Shown: positions 1 to 10,868, counted from the stretch's first letter. The stretch: DNA of 64,000 nt from Ypsolopha sequella (GCA_934047225.1 OW203991.1:1612001-1676000); one strand, 5' to 3'. Made by a program: numbers and translations. Notes: generated by a model not told the origin, from the sequence alone.

Positions 1-989
1 TCTATGATTTTGCATTTACCTATAATATATCTATATATGCATCTCACTACCACTTATCGGGAATCACTAGGCTGTCACTATCACCACGTTGTGTTGGCTG
101 AGAAAATCGGAGCGCGTTTAAATTGGCGAAATTAATTTCGAACAAACCAAATGTCATTGCATCTGGGGTTAGATGCTCGACGGTCTACAGATGTGTAGGT
201 TGTATTTAATGCATTAAGTAATAAAGGGATTAGACACAAGGCTGTTGATTATGGCGGCTCATGCTAGGCTTTCTATTATTGCTGTTAGACGTTATCTACG
301 TGTTATTTGTTGCTATAATGTTGAAATTACTGGTAGGCTTTGTAAGTTTTAGTACCTGAAACACATTATTATGAATTGAAGTTGTTTTAAGTATTATTGC
401 TTCCCCAAGACATTTATACCACAGGGTCTTAATAGACAGGTAACACACACTTCACTAGTAATACTGTCTACACAACTACAACTGGATAAGTGGAGTTTTT
501 GGTTATTGCGGTGCATATTCCTGAAAGAAAAGGTTGATCAGTAGACCATGTGGTTTGATTTAAAATTACCCTTAAATTTTGCAATGGCAGCAACGAAATG
601 GCCTCTTTTGCAGTTTTTATCTCACTTTTCATTTTTATTCCTATTTAATTTGGCCTTCAAAACATGAGGAAATACTTCATTGAGATTATTGATTTTTAAC
701 ACACGACCCGTCCAACCTCAAGTGCTTTCATTTTAGTAAGATGTAGGGTCAAGTGGCTGAGTGTAGGAAGGAAACGTCCTCAGGAAAAGCCCAAAATGTA
801 TATAGAATTATGTGTGGTTTAAAGAGGTCTCTTAGTGAAGGCACATTTCGGCTATTCGTCACATTCATCGCAAAAGAAATGAAAGAAAGTGTTATTAATA
901 CGTTTTCTTTTCAGACTGTACGTCCAAAATTGGATTTCTGATTTCTGTCAGGCCTGTTTTCACTCTCACACTTTCTGAACAAGCACTCT
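1..989. other. Unassigned AT-rich sequence
   Basis: I see no recognisable gene or repeat structure here. A 62-codon plus-strand frame at 753-941 ends shortly after a splice-acceptor-like TTTTCTTTTCAG (about 903-914), but its codon character is weak and nothing supports it as an exon. Confidence 0.4.
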
Positions 990-1943
990 TCATCGTAGGT
1001 TACAGATACGCTTTCGATCAGGCAGGGTAAAGGTCAAGCATAAGCGTAATCTTAAGTGTGTATTAAAAAAAATAAACGTAGTGTGTGTACTAAAACAATG
1101 TGTATTAAAATAAATAAACGTACTGTGTATACTAAAACAATGTGTATTAAAATAAATAAACGTACTGTGTATACTAAAACAATGTGTATTAAAATAAATA
1201 AACGTACTGTGTGTACTAAAACAATGCGTATTAAAATAAATAAACGTACTGTGTATACTAAAACAATGTGTATTAAAATAAATAAACGTACTGTGTATAC
1301 TAAAACAATGTGTATTAAAATAAATAAACGTACTGTGTGTTCTAAAACAATGTGTATTAAAATAAATAAACGTACTGTGTGTACTAAAACGATGTGTATA
1401 AAAATAACTAAACATACTGTGTGTACTAAAACAAAGTGTATTAAAATAAAAAAAAAGTACTGTGTGTACTAAAACGAAGTGTATAAAAATAACTAAACAT
1501 ACTGTGTGTACTAAAACAATGTGTATTAAAATAACTAAACGTACTGTGTGATGTAAATAACTAAATAATGTGTATAAAAAAGTTGGTATATGAAGCAAAA
1601 TGCTTTTATCAGCGAGAATTCTGTCCTGAAGTAAAAGTATCGTTTCTGAGACAAAACAAGACGCTGTCACTAAATTGTGAAGCTTCACCCACGACCCTAA
1701 TACAACAAAAATTCTTCGAAAGCCCAAAACGATTTCGTCCAGAATACCAGGAGCAGTAGATATTTTATTCAACTTCATTACGCCAATACTTGCGACTTCT
1801 GAATCAAATACAGGCTGCACGAACGTAGATCGGGATTCTGTACTACGTACAATTCTCCTGTGGGTCATTTTTGAACTGTGGAAGTGAGCTTGAAATATAA
1901 AAAAGGCCTTCTGTTCCACTCGCTCTGATATTTTGTTCTGCAT
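990..1943 (-). CDS. 317-codon ORF: unique N-terminal part plus about ten 14-residue repeats (unknown)
   Basis: This is the longest ATG-to-stop frame in the window. Residues 1 to about 125 are unique sequence with normal-looking codons (for example FRRIFVVLGSWVKLHN) and no obvious domain. The rest is a tandem repeat of a 14-residue unit close to THCFSIHSTFIYFN, encoded by the 42-bp minisatellite. The repeat part is aromatic-rich and hydrophobic. The plus strand is also open through much of the array (1056-1472), so openness of the repeats alone is weak evidence. The unique part is stronger: about 130 codons without a stop in AT-rich DNA. One plus-strand frame over the unique part is interrupted only by TGA codons, so coding strand is not certain. 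It may be a real gene with an expanded repeat, an old transposon fragment, or chance. I do not recognise a family. Confidence 0.3.
   Translation of the reverse strand: MQNKISERVEQKAFFIFQAHFHSSKMTHRRIVRSTESRSTFVQPVFDSEVASIGVMKLNKISTAPGILDEIVLGFRRIFVVLGSWVKLHNLVTASCFVSETILLLQDRILADKSILLHIPTFLYTLFSYLHHTVRLVILIHIVLVHTVCLVIFIHFVLVHTVLFFYFNTLCFSTHSMFSYFYTHRFSTHSTFIYFNTHCFRTHSTFIYFNTHCFSIHSTFIYFNTHCFSIHSTFIYFNTHCFSTHSTFIYFNTHCFSIHSTFIYFNTHCFSIHSTFIYFNTHCFSTHTTFIFFNTHLRLRLCLTFTLPDRKRICNLR
1050..1556. repeat. 42-bp minisatellite, about 12 copies
   Basis: The unit reads approximately ACAATGTGTATTAAAATA followed by AATAAACGTACTGTGTATACTAAA. Successive ACAATG starts at 1095 and 1137 give an exact 42-bp period. 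Internal copies differ by single substitutions (GTATAC versus GTGTAC, CGT versus CAT), and copies decay toward the right edge (1440-1556). As 42 is a multiple of three, both strands keep one open frame across the array. Confidence 0.9.
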
Positions 1944-1960
1944 GATTTAAGATGCTCTTT

Positions 1961-2940
1961 GTGACGAGTGCTGCCAATTTTTGTTGGATAAAGTATCAAA
2001 ATGACTAAATTTTTTTTTTCATCCACAACATTGTTCCTAATACTGTCGAATTACGGAACACTAAGTACCCGAGTCTGACTTGCACTTGATAGGTTTTTTT
2101 AATACATGTCAGTTATTATTATATCACATAAATTTCATTCCGCTATTTTTCGAATTCGTAAATTTTGGAGATATGTATTTTTGTACTACAATGAAGTATT
2201 ATGATACGATAGAATTGTGACGTTTATCGCCAGTCAGTATGGGCAGCGATCATGAAGCGACAGTATCGTTTAGAAATAAGAATTCACAGTAGCTGTCGGG
2301 TCAATGACCTGTATCGCCTTGCTAACGCGGCCTAACTTATAGTCTACATTTATATCCTAGTCTATAACTATAAGGGGATTGCACTGGTCACAAAATGGTC
2401 TTTATTATTTTCCATTGAATTACCTACTACACAAAGTGTCGATTATTTAAATGATGTATGTCACTGTCACTCCAAGCGGGAAATCGCGTAGTCTGAGAGG
2501 GACACAGATTCAGGGCAAAAGAGATTGATTTTGTTCAAACCCATGCAATATAATTTGAGTTCTTTAGATGATTCTTATTCGTCAAACGAGGAGAAAAAAT
2601 GTGTTTGAAGATCTCATTTCAATAATAATTTCTATCGAGCGAAAGTTTTTCAATCGCGTTTCTGTTCAACAGAAAATTAAATCTAGATGAAAGTTTAAAA
2701 ATGTTATACTAAATTTATCAAACTGGTAGTTCCTTCTTGGAAGTATTTACAGGACTTGAAAAAGTGCCAATCTTTGTTACGGTAGCACCTTAAGAAGAGT
2801 CCAGATCCAAAGCACCTGCAGATATCGGCTTGTGGTAAGCAGTCCTCCATTTTTGAAGTAAATAAATACTTACAGAAAGTAATTAAATCAAATTATTTAT
2901 TATGGCATTGTAATGTAGCTACTATAGGTCAACGATAAAT
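1961..2940. other. Unassigned; contains a dispersed repeat fragment
   Basis: I see no gene. The stretch around 2577-2670 (TCGTCAAACGAGGAG, then TTTTTCAATCGCGTTTCTG) recurs at 32155-32215 in the same orientation and, for its first part, inverted at 60498-60536. It is therefore a dispersed repeat of unknown class. Confidence 0.4.
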
Positions 2941-2941
2941 C

Positions 2942-3045
2942 GTTGCTATATGTTATAATGTATATAAGTTGCTATATGTTATAATGTATATAAGTTGCTA
3001 TATGTTATAATGTATATAAGTTGCTATATGTTATAATGTATATAA
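2942..3045. repeat. 26-bp tandem repeat, 4 near-identical copies
   Basis: The unit GTTGCTATATGTTATAATG plus TATATAA starts at 2942, 2968, 2994 and 3020. The copies are essentially identical, which suggests recent expansion. Confidence 0.95.
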
Positions 3046-3249
3046 GTGAAAGACGTAAGCGGTTTTAAGCTTCAGCTGCTGCCTGTTAAAATTTTCACAT
3101 ATTACGTTAAATAATAAAATAAAAAATAAATTAAATAAAAATTAAACGCAGGGGGCTACCAATAAAAATATACGTTTTTTTGACGTTTACGTGTCCCCCT
3201 ACTCGGACGTGGTTACGTAAAGATTACAGGAAAAATATAGCGGTTAAGA

Positions 3250-3345
3250 TATTAGGGTTCCGTACTGAAGGCAAGCCGAGAATTGTTCATCAGGCGCTAC
3301 CATTTTAGAGGCTTGTTTGTATCACCTTAATGTTGCTATGACATG
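3250..3345. repeat. GGGTTCCGTAC dispersed repeat fragment
   Basis: It starts TTAGGGTTCCGTACT and continues with ACCATTTTAG..CTTGTTT..ATGTTGC. The same order of motifs recurs at 6798-6900 (TTAGGGTTCCGTACTC, ACCATTTTAGCGCCTTG, CATGTTGCCTTGG). It belongs to the dispersed family seen most completely at 22028-22319. Confidence 0.6.
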
Positions 3346-3609
3346 TATGTTGTTGAAATTCACCATGTTTTTAAGGTAATCATATTGTGTTTTTTTTTTA
3401 ATACACATTATTAGTAACTGTACAGAACCAAGTTTAATAAGTAAGTTACGATATATATAATTATAAGATTTGAAATTACTCTTGATAACCCCTCGAGTAC
3501 TCCTAAAGATGGTGGCACATGAATCTACAAATACCCTTAAGGTTCCGTATAAGGCCGAATGCACAGCTTTAAATGACCATTTCACTTTGTGTAACTTGGT
3601 CAATCGGTT

Positions 3610-4516
3610 TAATAAAAATAAAATAGATAGTTAGCTATAGGGCTGATCTAAACATTTTAGAAAAGGGCCAAAAGCTTTAAGTTTGCTAGATAAAAAAAAA
3701 ACGAATCTACCTCTAAACTTCTTGTTTATCAAGTGTTAAAAGGCCTTCCTTTAATTATACAGCCTTAAATTAATGACCAAACAAACATTTAATAATATTT
3801 TTATAATTTCATCTAGAAGTAGAGTAATTAAATAAAGACGCAGTTTTTCGTGAGCGCGTGTTTCTTGGTGGTTGTAACTACCATAGCTGAGAGCGCGCCA
3901 TTTTAAATTGGAAATAAATGTCGTAGAGTCTGTTTGATGCAAAATGAGTTGCTCAATCTGACCTTATATGCTCTCTTAACATGCGCTCTGATCTGTAAAA
4001 AGTACATATTTTTGCACAGAGGAACAGTGACAGTGGGAAATGCGCTTTTAACTCCTATAGAGCATGAGCCATTTCACATTGCAGCATTCAAAAGTTCATG
4101 ACCTTGTGAAAGGCCCATGTATTTTTTATTCGCCACTCAAGTACCATTAGTTCCCACTATCACGAACTTTTAGTTTCCTCTTTCGTGAAAAAAAATATAC
4201 TTAGTGAGAAACTTAATGACGAGACAATGCTCAATCCTGACCATTTCAATTTTTTACGACCGAGATAACGGAAAAAAAATATCCCCAAAAAACGTTTTGT
4301 GGACAAGTGCTGGTGTTATTTTACAACAAAAATTATTTGATTAGCCTTGTATAGGTAAAATATGGGGACCAGGGTCTGATGATGTGACTGGAAGGTAGAT
4401 ATGGAATCACATCAACGGAAAACGGCAGACCCTTCGATTTTTGGCTTATTTGACCGGTCTTGATTAGTACTTTGGCAAACCATGGTGTGTGAATTTAGTT
4501 TTAAATTTCTTCGCAG
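3610..4516. other. Unassigned AT-rich sequence, possible intron of the gene ending at 4665
   Basis: I find no repeat family or ORF here. If the exon at 4517-4665 is real, this stretch is at least partly intron; its last bases form the acceptor tract TTTTAAATTTCTTCGCAG. Confidence 0.3.
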
Positions 4517-4665
4517 CGTCGCAGAAGCCGGAAGTATCTAGCGAAGCCAAAAAGAGGACGGCGAACACGCCCAGCGAGACTTTGATTTTGAAGAAAGAAC
4601 AATCGAAGAATACGACCTCAATTTACGATTTTTATCCTAAAAATATAGATTACTTTATCAGCTAG
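4517..4665 (+). CDS. Probable terminal coding exon of an unknown gene
   Basis: A splice-acceptor-like tract ending TTCTTCGCAG (AG at 4515-4516) is followed by a frame of 48 codons from 4519 to a TAG at 4663-4665. The peptide is hydrophilic, rich in K, E, S and T, starts SQKPEVSSEAKKR and ends PKNIDYFIS. Third-position variety and composition look like real coding sequence and differ from the AT-rich flanks. There is no ATG, as expected for a 3' exon. The two bases at 4517-4518 would complete a split codon. Upstream exons are not identified. The region after the stop is taken over by a COX1 NUMT from about 4714, so the natural 3' UTR is short or contains the NUMT. I do not recognise the protein. 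Confidence 0.45.
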
Positions 4666-4713
4666 AGAGCAAGTGCTCTCTGTTATCAGCCAACCCCAAG
4701 CCAACCCTCGTAG

Positions 4714-5045
4714 ACTTGAGAGATAATATGGGAAATTATTCCAAATCCAGGTAAAATTAAAATGTAAACTTCTGGATGTCCAAAATAAATGTTGATATAA
4801 AATAGGGTCTCCTCTTTCAGCAGGATCAAAAAAAAGAAGTATTTAAATTTCGATCTGTTAAAAGTATAGTAATACTAATAATAATAGCTAATAATAATAA
4901 TAAGTAATAGCTCCTGCTAAAACCGGTAAAGAAAGTAATAAAAGTAAAGCAGTAATACCTACAGCTCATACCAATAATGGCATACGATCAAAACATATTC
5001 CGTTTCTTCGTATATTACCTATGTTTAATGCAGAAACTGTCACAA
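4714..5045 (-). pseudogene. COX1: NUMT: nuclear copy of mitochondrial COX1 fragment
   Basis: Read on the minus strand, this matches the middle of cytochrome c oxidase subunit I: a segment like FDRMPLLVWAVGITALLLL, then LSLPVLAGAIT, then (after an ATT-rich expansion near 4870-4905) [21 protein letters not shown], and [14 protein letters not shown], with readable fragments down to about 4714. These are invariant COX1 motifs. Damage includes the ATT/AGT expansion, a poly-T frameshift before FDPA and a deletion of about ten bases between HLFW and GHPEV. The left edge falls close behind the stop codon of the exon at 4517-4665. The right edge is indistinct near 5030-5045. It is a dead insertion, not an expressed gene. 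Confidence 0.85.
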
Positions 5046-6797
5046 CCTGAACAAGTTTAAAATTTCAACTTGAAATGGAAAACTGCTTGGGTAAAAAATA
5101 AAAAAACGCGTTTAAATATTGGAGTTTCAAACTAAACTTAAATTAAATAAAAAACAACGTCTGTAAATATTTGAGTTTGAAACTAAACTAACGAGTTTAT
5201 TAAGTTTTACATGCATTGATAAAATGAGTTTTAATATTTTATTCTGCAAAATAATAACTGTAGTTTGTGTTCTTTGTAAAAGGCCAAGCAAATTTATGTT
5301 TAAAAACCAATTAAGCAATATGTTTTGTAAAATATCAGTATAAAATATTTTGTTTTGTTTTAACTATAGATTTTCTGTTTAAGTACTTGTTTTCACTATT
5401 CATAGAAAGAGGGTTTTATCAGTTCGTTATCACATTTAGCTATTAAAATATAAGAGGATATGTGTATTGTGATGCACTGCCCACATACCTACTTGTGTAT
5501 GTGTGAATCTAGGTCACTTTGTGTACGTGACATGAATGATGATTAAATATAAGTGTTATATATAAATAAGGTTAGAGCTAAGATAGAACTTATACAGACC
5601 TATTACTGACATAACAACACATTTATCGTTACCAAATCCCATCTCTTTTGTAGTATATTCTAGACGTTTTCTGATCTGAATACGTGATTGAGTTAACTTC
5701 ACTTTAAAAAAAAAACACGAACTTTAGGTATTTAAATAACAAATAAATGTGTCTATGTCAGAGAATTGAAACTTCTCCAAATTTTTTTTTACACGTAGGT
5801 AACATAAGACATTTGTTAACTCTATTATATTTTTCTCAATGCTATATTTAACTATATTTTAACTATATTTTCCCTATATCCAGAAAAACTCAAAGATTTA
5901 CTGATATGCGTTCTATTCTTCAGATTTTGTAGCATTACATATTTGTACATGTTATATTTATTGTTGAATTAACTATTTTAGAATGAGTTTTTGGAATAGA
6001 CAAAGAATACTTTTTTCTTCTTTAACCAGACTGATAAAGGGCTCTGTGGCCGTATGGAATTCTAAACGTCAACTGTGGCAATGTTTCTCGCCCTGGATCA
6101 GAGCTGGATCAGAGCAAAAAGCGGCAAAATCAAATTTAACAAAAAATTTAAATTAAATAGTTTAAAACGGAACATTTAAGCATTTTATCGATATAGTAAC
6201 TTGTTCTGTACCGAAATATGTACGTACATATTTTTCCATCTAAACCTACAAAAATTATAAAAATAAGGTATTTAGTTGTAAATAATCATAATTTCTGTTA
6301 GTAGAGTGCACATTGTCTCATAAATATTGCATTTTAAAGATTTTCTTACGTACGAAGATATATGTTGGGTTTACACTAGGGGCGTACCTTTACTTCATCA
6401 CACAATTTTACACACACATAAGCAGGTGTCACACACATTGACACTCGATTTTGGCAACATCGTATTTCCTTGGCTTTATTTATCTATATTTATGGTTTTT
6501 AATGTTCTGTACAATCTGTCTGTCTGTCCGTCCGTCAGTCTGTCATAGGGGTCTACAGCTTTAGATGTAATAAGTAGGCAGTATACAAAATACGAACTAC
6601 AATGGCCTCTATCACGGCAAATAATAACAATTAAAATAAATGGAAACATACAAAAACCTCGTAAAAGTATAATTTCTTTTTTACGTTTTTGTTTCAGCTC
6701 TATCTTAAGGATATAATTATATAGAAAGACATACAAGCTTCAAATTTGGTCAGATTGTTGAACATACTCTTAGATAAAATAAAAAAATTACAAAAAT
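5046..6797. other. Unassigned AT-rich sequence
   Basis: No gene or clear element is visible. A CTGTCTGTCTGTCCGTCCG tract at 6517-6540 resembles the tract inside the GGGTTCCGTAC family, so part of a degraded copy probably spans about 6500-6970. Confidence 0.4.
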
Positions 6798-6900
6798 TAG
6801 GGTTCCGTACTCAGAGAGTTCTAAATAATTATCAAGCACAACCATTTTAGCGCCTTGTTTTCGTCGCTTTCATGTTGCCTTGGCATCTATACTATTGTAA
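6798..6900. repeat. GGGTTCCGTAC dispersed repeat fragment
   Basis: TTAGGGTTCCGTACTC followed by ACCATTTTAGCGCCTTG and CATGTTGCC; colinear with 3250-3345. A second GTTAGGGTTTTGTACC lies at about 6917. Confidence 0.6.
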
Positions 6901-7309
6901 TTAAAGATAATTTTTGTTAGGGTTTTGTACCCGTATTCAGTGGTGGGACAGATTACAGAACCCTTAACACTAGAGTACACGCGTGGCCTACTATAGTAGA
7001 CCAGGGTTACTTTTTTTGTGGTAACTTTTTAGTTTTGCGCGCTAGAAGCTAGCGATTCCAGGTAAGCCTCGTCTAGTATATTTGTAGCAATCTCAGTACC
7101 CTGCGTGGTTCCTGCGTGAACGCACGTTCGAGATATTTGGCGATAAAAGCGCGGGCCTACTAAAGTAGTCCACGCGTGTATTAGTGTATCAAAATCAGGT
7201 AAGTAGTTTTTCGTGTATTATCGATTTATAACGCTAAAATAATGATCTCCAGTTATAATATGTATATATATTTGTATGTTTATCAAATAACTGTCATTTT
7301 AACTTACAG

Positions 7310-7868
7310 GCCCTAGTTCGTGAGTCAGAACTCCAGGAAAATGAAGAGGAAAGGTTGGGTGAATCTGACGAAACATCAGCTAGCATCCCGAAGACGGGGT
7401 CCAGTCTAGTTCTAGTCCAGTCGAGTGTATAGTGTTCTGCGTAACAGGCGTCGATAGCCACTAACATTATTTTTTGATTTGATGAACATTGTTGGAATCA
7501 ACACTCTAGTAATCTTGGTTGATCTTGGTAATCTTGGAATGCCTAACCCGAAAAAATTATCAGGCGTAACTTTTTGAACGAATTGTCCTTCAATTTGATA
7601 AAACCACTTTTGATCCGTCGGGCATCCATTAAAACACTTCCACGACGACTTAAATTTAGAATTGGAGCACTTTTGGGCAGCACAGCTCAAGAGTCTCAAA
7701 CACGATTTGACACCAAAGACAGGACGATTTGTTCGATGTGCATTCTGCTCGAGAGCCCAAAATCGGTCGACAAAAAAGTGGTTCAAGACTTGCAATAAAT
7801 GGATTTGTCCCGTTTACGAAGCAGTAGTGTGTCCTGAATGCTACGAAAACAAATCAAATGGTCATTAA
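7310..7868 (+). pseudogene. piggyBac-type transposase remnant (N-terminal acidic part plus C-terminal part)
   Basis: After an acceptor-like TTAACTTACAG (about 7300-7310) there is an acidic stretch (LQENEEERLGESDETS), as in the N-terminus of piggyBac transposases. The aspartate-containing catalytic core is missing. The sequence resumes at about 7460-7500 with LFFDLMNIVGINTLVIL, which matches the family motif before the C-terminal region, then NPKKLSGVTF, then a frameshifted NELSFNLIKPLLIRRAS. It ends with a cysteine-rich domain (CAFC, 15 residues, then C..WIC..Y..VVCPECYE) to a stop at 7866-7868, as in the piggyBac C-terminal zinc-binding domain. Several frameshifts separate these blocks. I read it as an internal-deletion derivative. 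Confidence 0.8.
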
Positions 7869-8099
7869 GTTTAAGTGTTAATTAAAAAAAAAATATGCTG
7901 ATCTCAGAAGTGCCATTTTTGTTATTTTTTTTTTAGATATTTACTAAATTGCTGATTTTTCACTATTTTAAATAACATATCTAAGTTTATTTATATTATA
8001 CAGATACAAAACGGTCACTGATTCACTGACTCATTGACATGGTTGTTTAGTTGGAAGGAGTTGTCTGACATTGTAGTAATGTATGAATAAAATGTCAGG

Positions 8100-9738
8100 T
8101 GTCTAATACTGACTGGGGAAAAAGTCTGACATTTGACATTTTTTGACATTTGACATTTTTATGTCAATTCTTGTGGAAAGTGGCAGAATGTATGGGGATT
8201 TGTATGGGATTTTTGCGAAAATTTTTTTTTCCTCGAACGAGCACGCGAGCGCGAAGCGCGAGCGTGCGAGTTCGCATGGACATGTCCAGCCACTAGGGAT
8301 GTACCTTCTTTGACATTTTTGACATTTTTTTGACATTTTCCCATATCTCCCGAACCGCTGGTCCTAGCGAGTTGCGGTTTGGACTATAGTGATGGGCTCG
8401 TCATGGGGGTTGGTATAGGGATGTGTCCCGTCACTAGGGATGGGACATTTTTTTTTTTTTTTCTTAAATTTACTACAAAAAAAATTTGTTTTGGCCATAT
8501 CTTCGGAACGGAAGGTGGTACAACCCTAGGGGTCGGACCATAGGGTGCCAAAAAAGTATCTTTTTTTTTTTTAAATGTCAAAACTTTAACCGACCGTATC
8601 TCCTAGACGGCTTGAGTTAGACCCATGTTGATGGGTGTCTAAGAAAAGGTCTCGCCGAGATCTATCCACCCCCGGTGTCAAAACTTCAACGGCCCGTATC
8701 TCCCAAACGGCTGGAGCTAGACCCATGTTCATGGTACTCTAAGAAAAGGGCTCGGCGAGCTCTACCTGGAAATCAAATAAAAAAAAAAAAAAGTCGAAAA
8801 AAAAAAAATTTTTTTGCCAAAACTTTGATCAGCCATATCTCCCGAACCGTAAGTCCTAGCGAGTTGCGGTTTCGACTATAGTGATCGGTTCGCCGAGCGC
8901 TACCCGACCGCATAAAAAAATTTGACATTTGACATAATTTGACATTTTTTTGACATGTCTAAAAAAGTGCTCCGATTCGCTTGAAACTCGGTATCCAAGA
9001 GTAAATGGGGTCGCTTATTACGAATCCACTGTCAAATTTGACACTTTTTGACAACCGACAGGGACTTTGACACTTTTTCGAAAAAAAATTGATCGGACAT
9101 TTCTTCGGGTCTAACGGCGAGGCCGAAGGCCGAGCTTACAAGTGTCTTTCCAGCGAGGCCGAAAAACGAGCATGTGAGGACGGAGAACGCGCCAGTGAGG
9201 CCGAAGGCCGAGCTGGCAGCGTTCGGAGTCCGAACATGCGAGTTTTTCGGCCGAGCACGACACCGCGGCCACCAGAGTCATATCTGATGTCATCCTAGGG
9301 AGGCCGAAGGCCGACCCCGGAGGACGATTCCGGAGGAATCGTCCGGAGGCCAAACAGTACCAAGCGGCGAGGCCGGAGGCCGAGCCTGTGAGGCCGAAGG
9401 CCGAACCGAGTACAAGCGAGGCCGATGAACGAACATACGAGGCCGAAGGCCGAGTATGTGAGTTCATGAGGCCGAGTTCACATAACCCCGAGGGGATTAC
9501 AATACCGTTTCACTTGGACATGTCTCCCGAACGGCTGAGGCTGGGCTTAGCGGGATTCAACTTCGTAGAAAGTTGGTTCAAGCACATTTCGACCGTTGAC
9601 AGTTTAGACACTTGACAGCGGTCAGAGGAAACATTTCGCGTAAACGATCCCGGCGAGGCCGAAGGCCGAGCCTACAAGTGTCCTTCCAGCGAGGCCGAAA
9701 AACTCGCATGTTCGGACTCCGAACGCTGCCAGCAAAAA
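8100..9738. repeat. Modular internal repeat block inside the piggyBac-like element
   Basis: Three interleaved repeat types are visible. (1) TTTGACATTTTTTGACATT tracts (8128-8158, 8308-8338, 8920-8960, 9030-9080). (2) A degenerate module of about 75-110 bp, ATATCTCCCGAACCG..CTAGCGAGTTGCGGTTT..ACTATAGTGATCGG, seen near 8342, 8497, 8600, 8695, 8832 and 9518. (3) GAGGCCGAAGGCCGAGC motifs, many between 9117 and 9470 and again at 9654-9700. A segment at 9116-9172 is repeated directly at 9650-9707, and a segment of about 43 bp at 9208-9252 is repeated inverted at 9690-9733. The block ends in a poly-A run (9735-9755). Base composition is much more GC-rich than the flanks. Short ORFs here are repeat artefacts. 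Confidence 0.75.
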
Positions 9739-9905
9739 AAAAAAAAAAAAAAAACTAAGTAAAATAAATAATTATTCCATTCCATTTATTATTTTAATCA
9801 AAAAATTATAAATAAACAATTTATTGACATTTCAAAATGGCCTAATATAGTAGGCCACGCGTGTACTCAAGTTAAAAAAAAGGTGCGCGTGTACCGTAGT
9901 GTTAA

Positions 9906-10780
9906 TGCGCTAGCCCGACTCGAAGACGTCCATAATCCAACTGTCAGCTAAAAGTAAAGGCTCTTTGAAGTTGCTCTTTGTACATAAAATAAACCTTATT
10001 CAAAAATACGTAACGTTACATTAGCATCTGTTGCTACCTGGAAGTAGAAATCAAGAAAAAATAAAAATAAAAATATGTACGCCAGAGGATACTGTCCTAA
10101 AAGTCAAAAGACGTTTCACTTTACAGAAACGGAATTTGTTATAAGTTGCTCTCGAGTTCTCAGAGTTTGGTCCCAGGACACTGTTTGGTCCCACTTTAAT
10201 CAAATGTGACTTGTGAGCGTTTAGGTAGGAGTCGAATAGCGGATTGAGTAGTATATGTAGGCTGATAGGGCTAGAAGCTTTCGAAAGTAAGGCGTAACGA
10301 AGATTTTTTAAATTTGATTAAAAAAAGGAAAATTATGCTACTCTGATTTCAAAGTAAATAAATGGACAGGTATGTTTAATGAAACTACTATTCTCCTGAT
10401 CACACAAAAAAAAAACTGCGGAAATGCACGAAAATGTGTCATCAAAATGGCCGGCCTAAATTGCACAGCAAAATATAGTGACAAAAATAAATTAGAAACC
10501 CAATAAGTAATCATATTTAAAAGTAAATATTTAATTAGTAATATTTTGATTTGATATGATAATTTTTGTAATGTGTATGTTTGTTATGTCTTTTGTAGTA
10601 TATGAAATTAAATGAAATATATTTATTTATGTAATGTAGGTATAACAGATACACTAAATACAGGTCGGTTTTAATGTTATATAAGTAATTAGATAATATT
10701 TGTGTATAGGTAATAGTTTCATGTAATAAATAATAATATGGGGAAATTTACTTAAATTTAAGAAAAACAATACACTTGGA
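9906..10780. other. Unassigned AT-rich sequence
   Basis: No gene, RNA or repeat family recognised. Confidence 0.4.
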
Positions 10781-10781
10781 T

Positions 10782-10868
10782 ATGAATTTGTGGATATATT
10801 GCAAATTATTAATATATCCACAAATTCATGATGCACTTCCGCAAAGTAACGCCTTTTTCAATAAATTT
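10782..10868. repeat. Perfect 19-bp palindrome and shared 65-bp segment
   Basis: Arms ATGAATTTGTGGATATATT (10782-10800) and its exact complement (10811-10829) are separated by GCAAATTATT. The segment from the spacer to AATAAA (about 10801-10864) recurs at 48342-48405 with two mismatches, where the left arm is replaced by a different hairpin. Confidence 0.85.

Larger units (their letters stand above)
6968..9901 (+). mobile_element. piggyBac-like element with TTAA target duplication
   Basis: The left end CACTAGAGTACACGCG and the inverted right end (CACTACGGTACACGCG when reverse-complemented) match at 14 of 16 positions. Each end is flanked directly by TTAA (6964-6967 and 9902-9905), the hallmark of piggyBac insertion. 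Subterminal inverted motifs around CCTACTATAGTAG occur at 6988 and 9841, and again near 7158. The element carries remains of a transposase at 7310-7868 and then a 1.6-kb block of internal repeats, but no catalytic domain, so it cannot be autonomous. At 2934 bp it is longer than a typical intact piggyBac despite lacking most of the coding sequence. Confidence 0.85.

Noticed and set aside
1050..3045. CRISPR-like array
   Set aside because: Repeats are directly adjacent, with no unique spacers of constant length; these are minisatellites in eukaryotic DNA.
4785..4795. Poly-A signal of the gene ending at 4665
   Set aside because: The AATAAA is inherited from COX1 sequence in the NUMT; use as a signal is possible but unsupported.
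9089..9615. Several overlapping ORFs of 70-118 codons
   Set aside because: Products of GAGGCCGAAGGCC repeats open on both strands; no domain.
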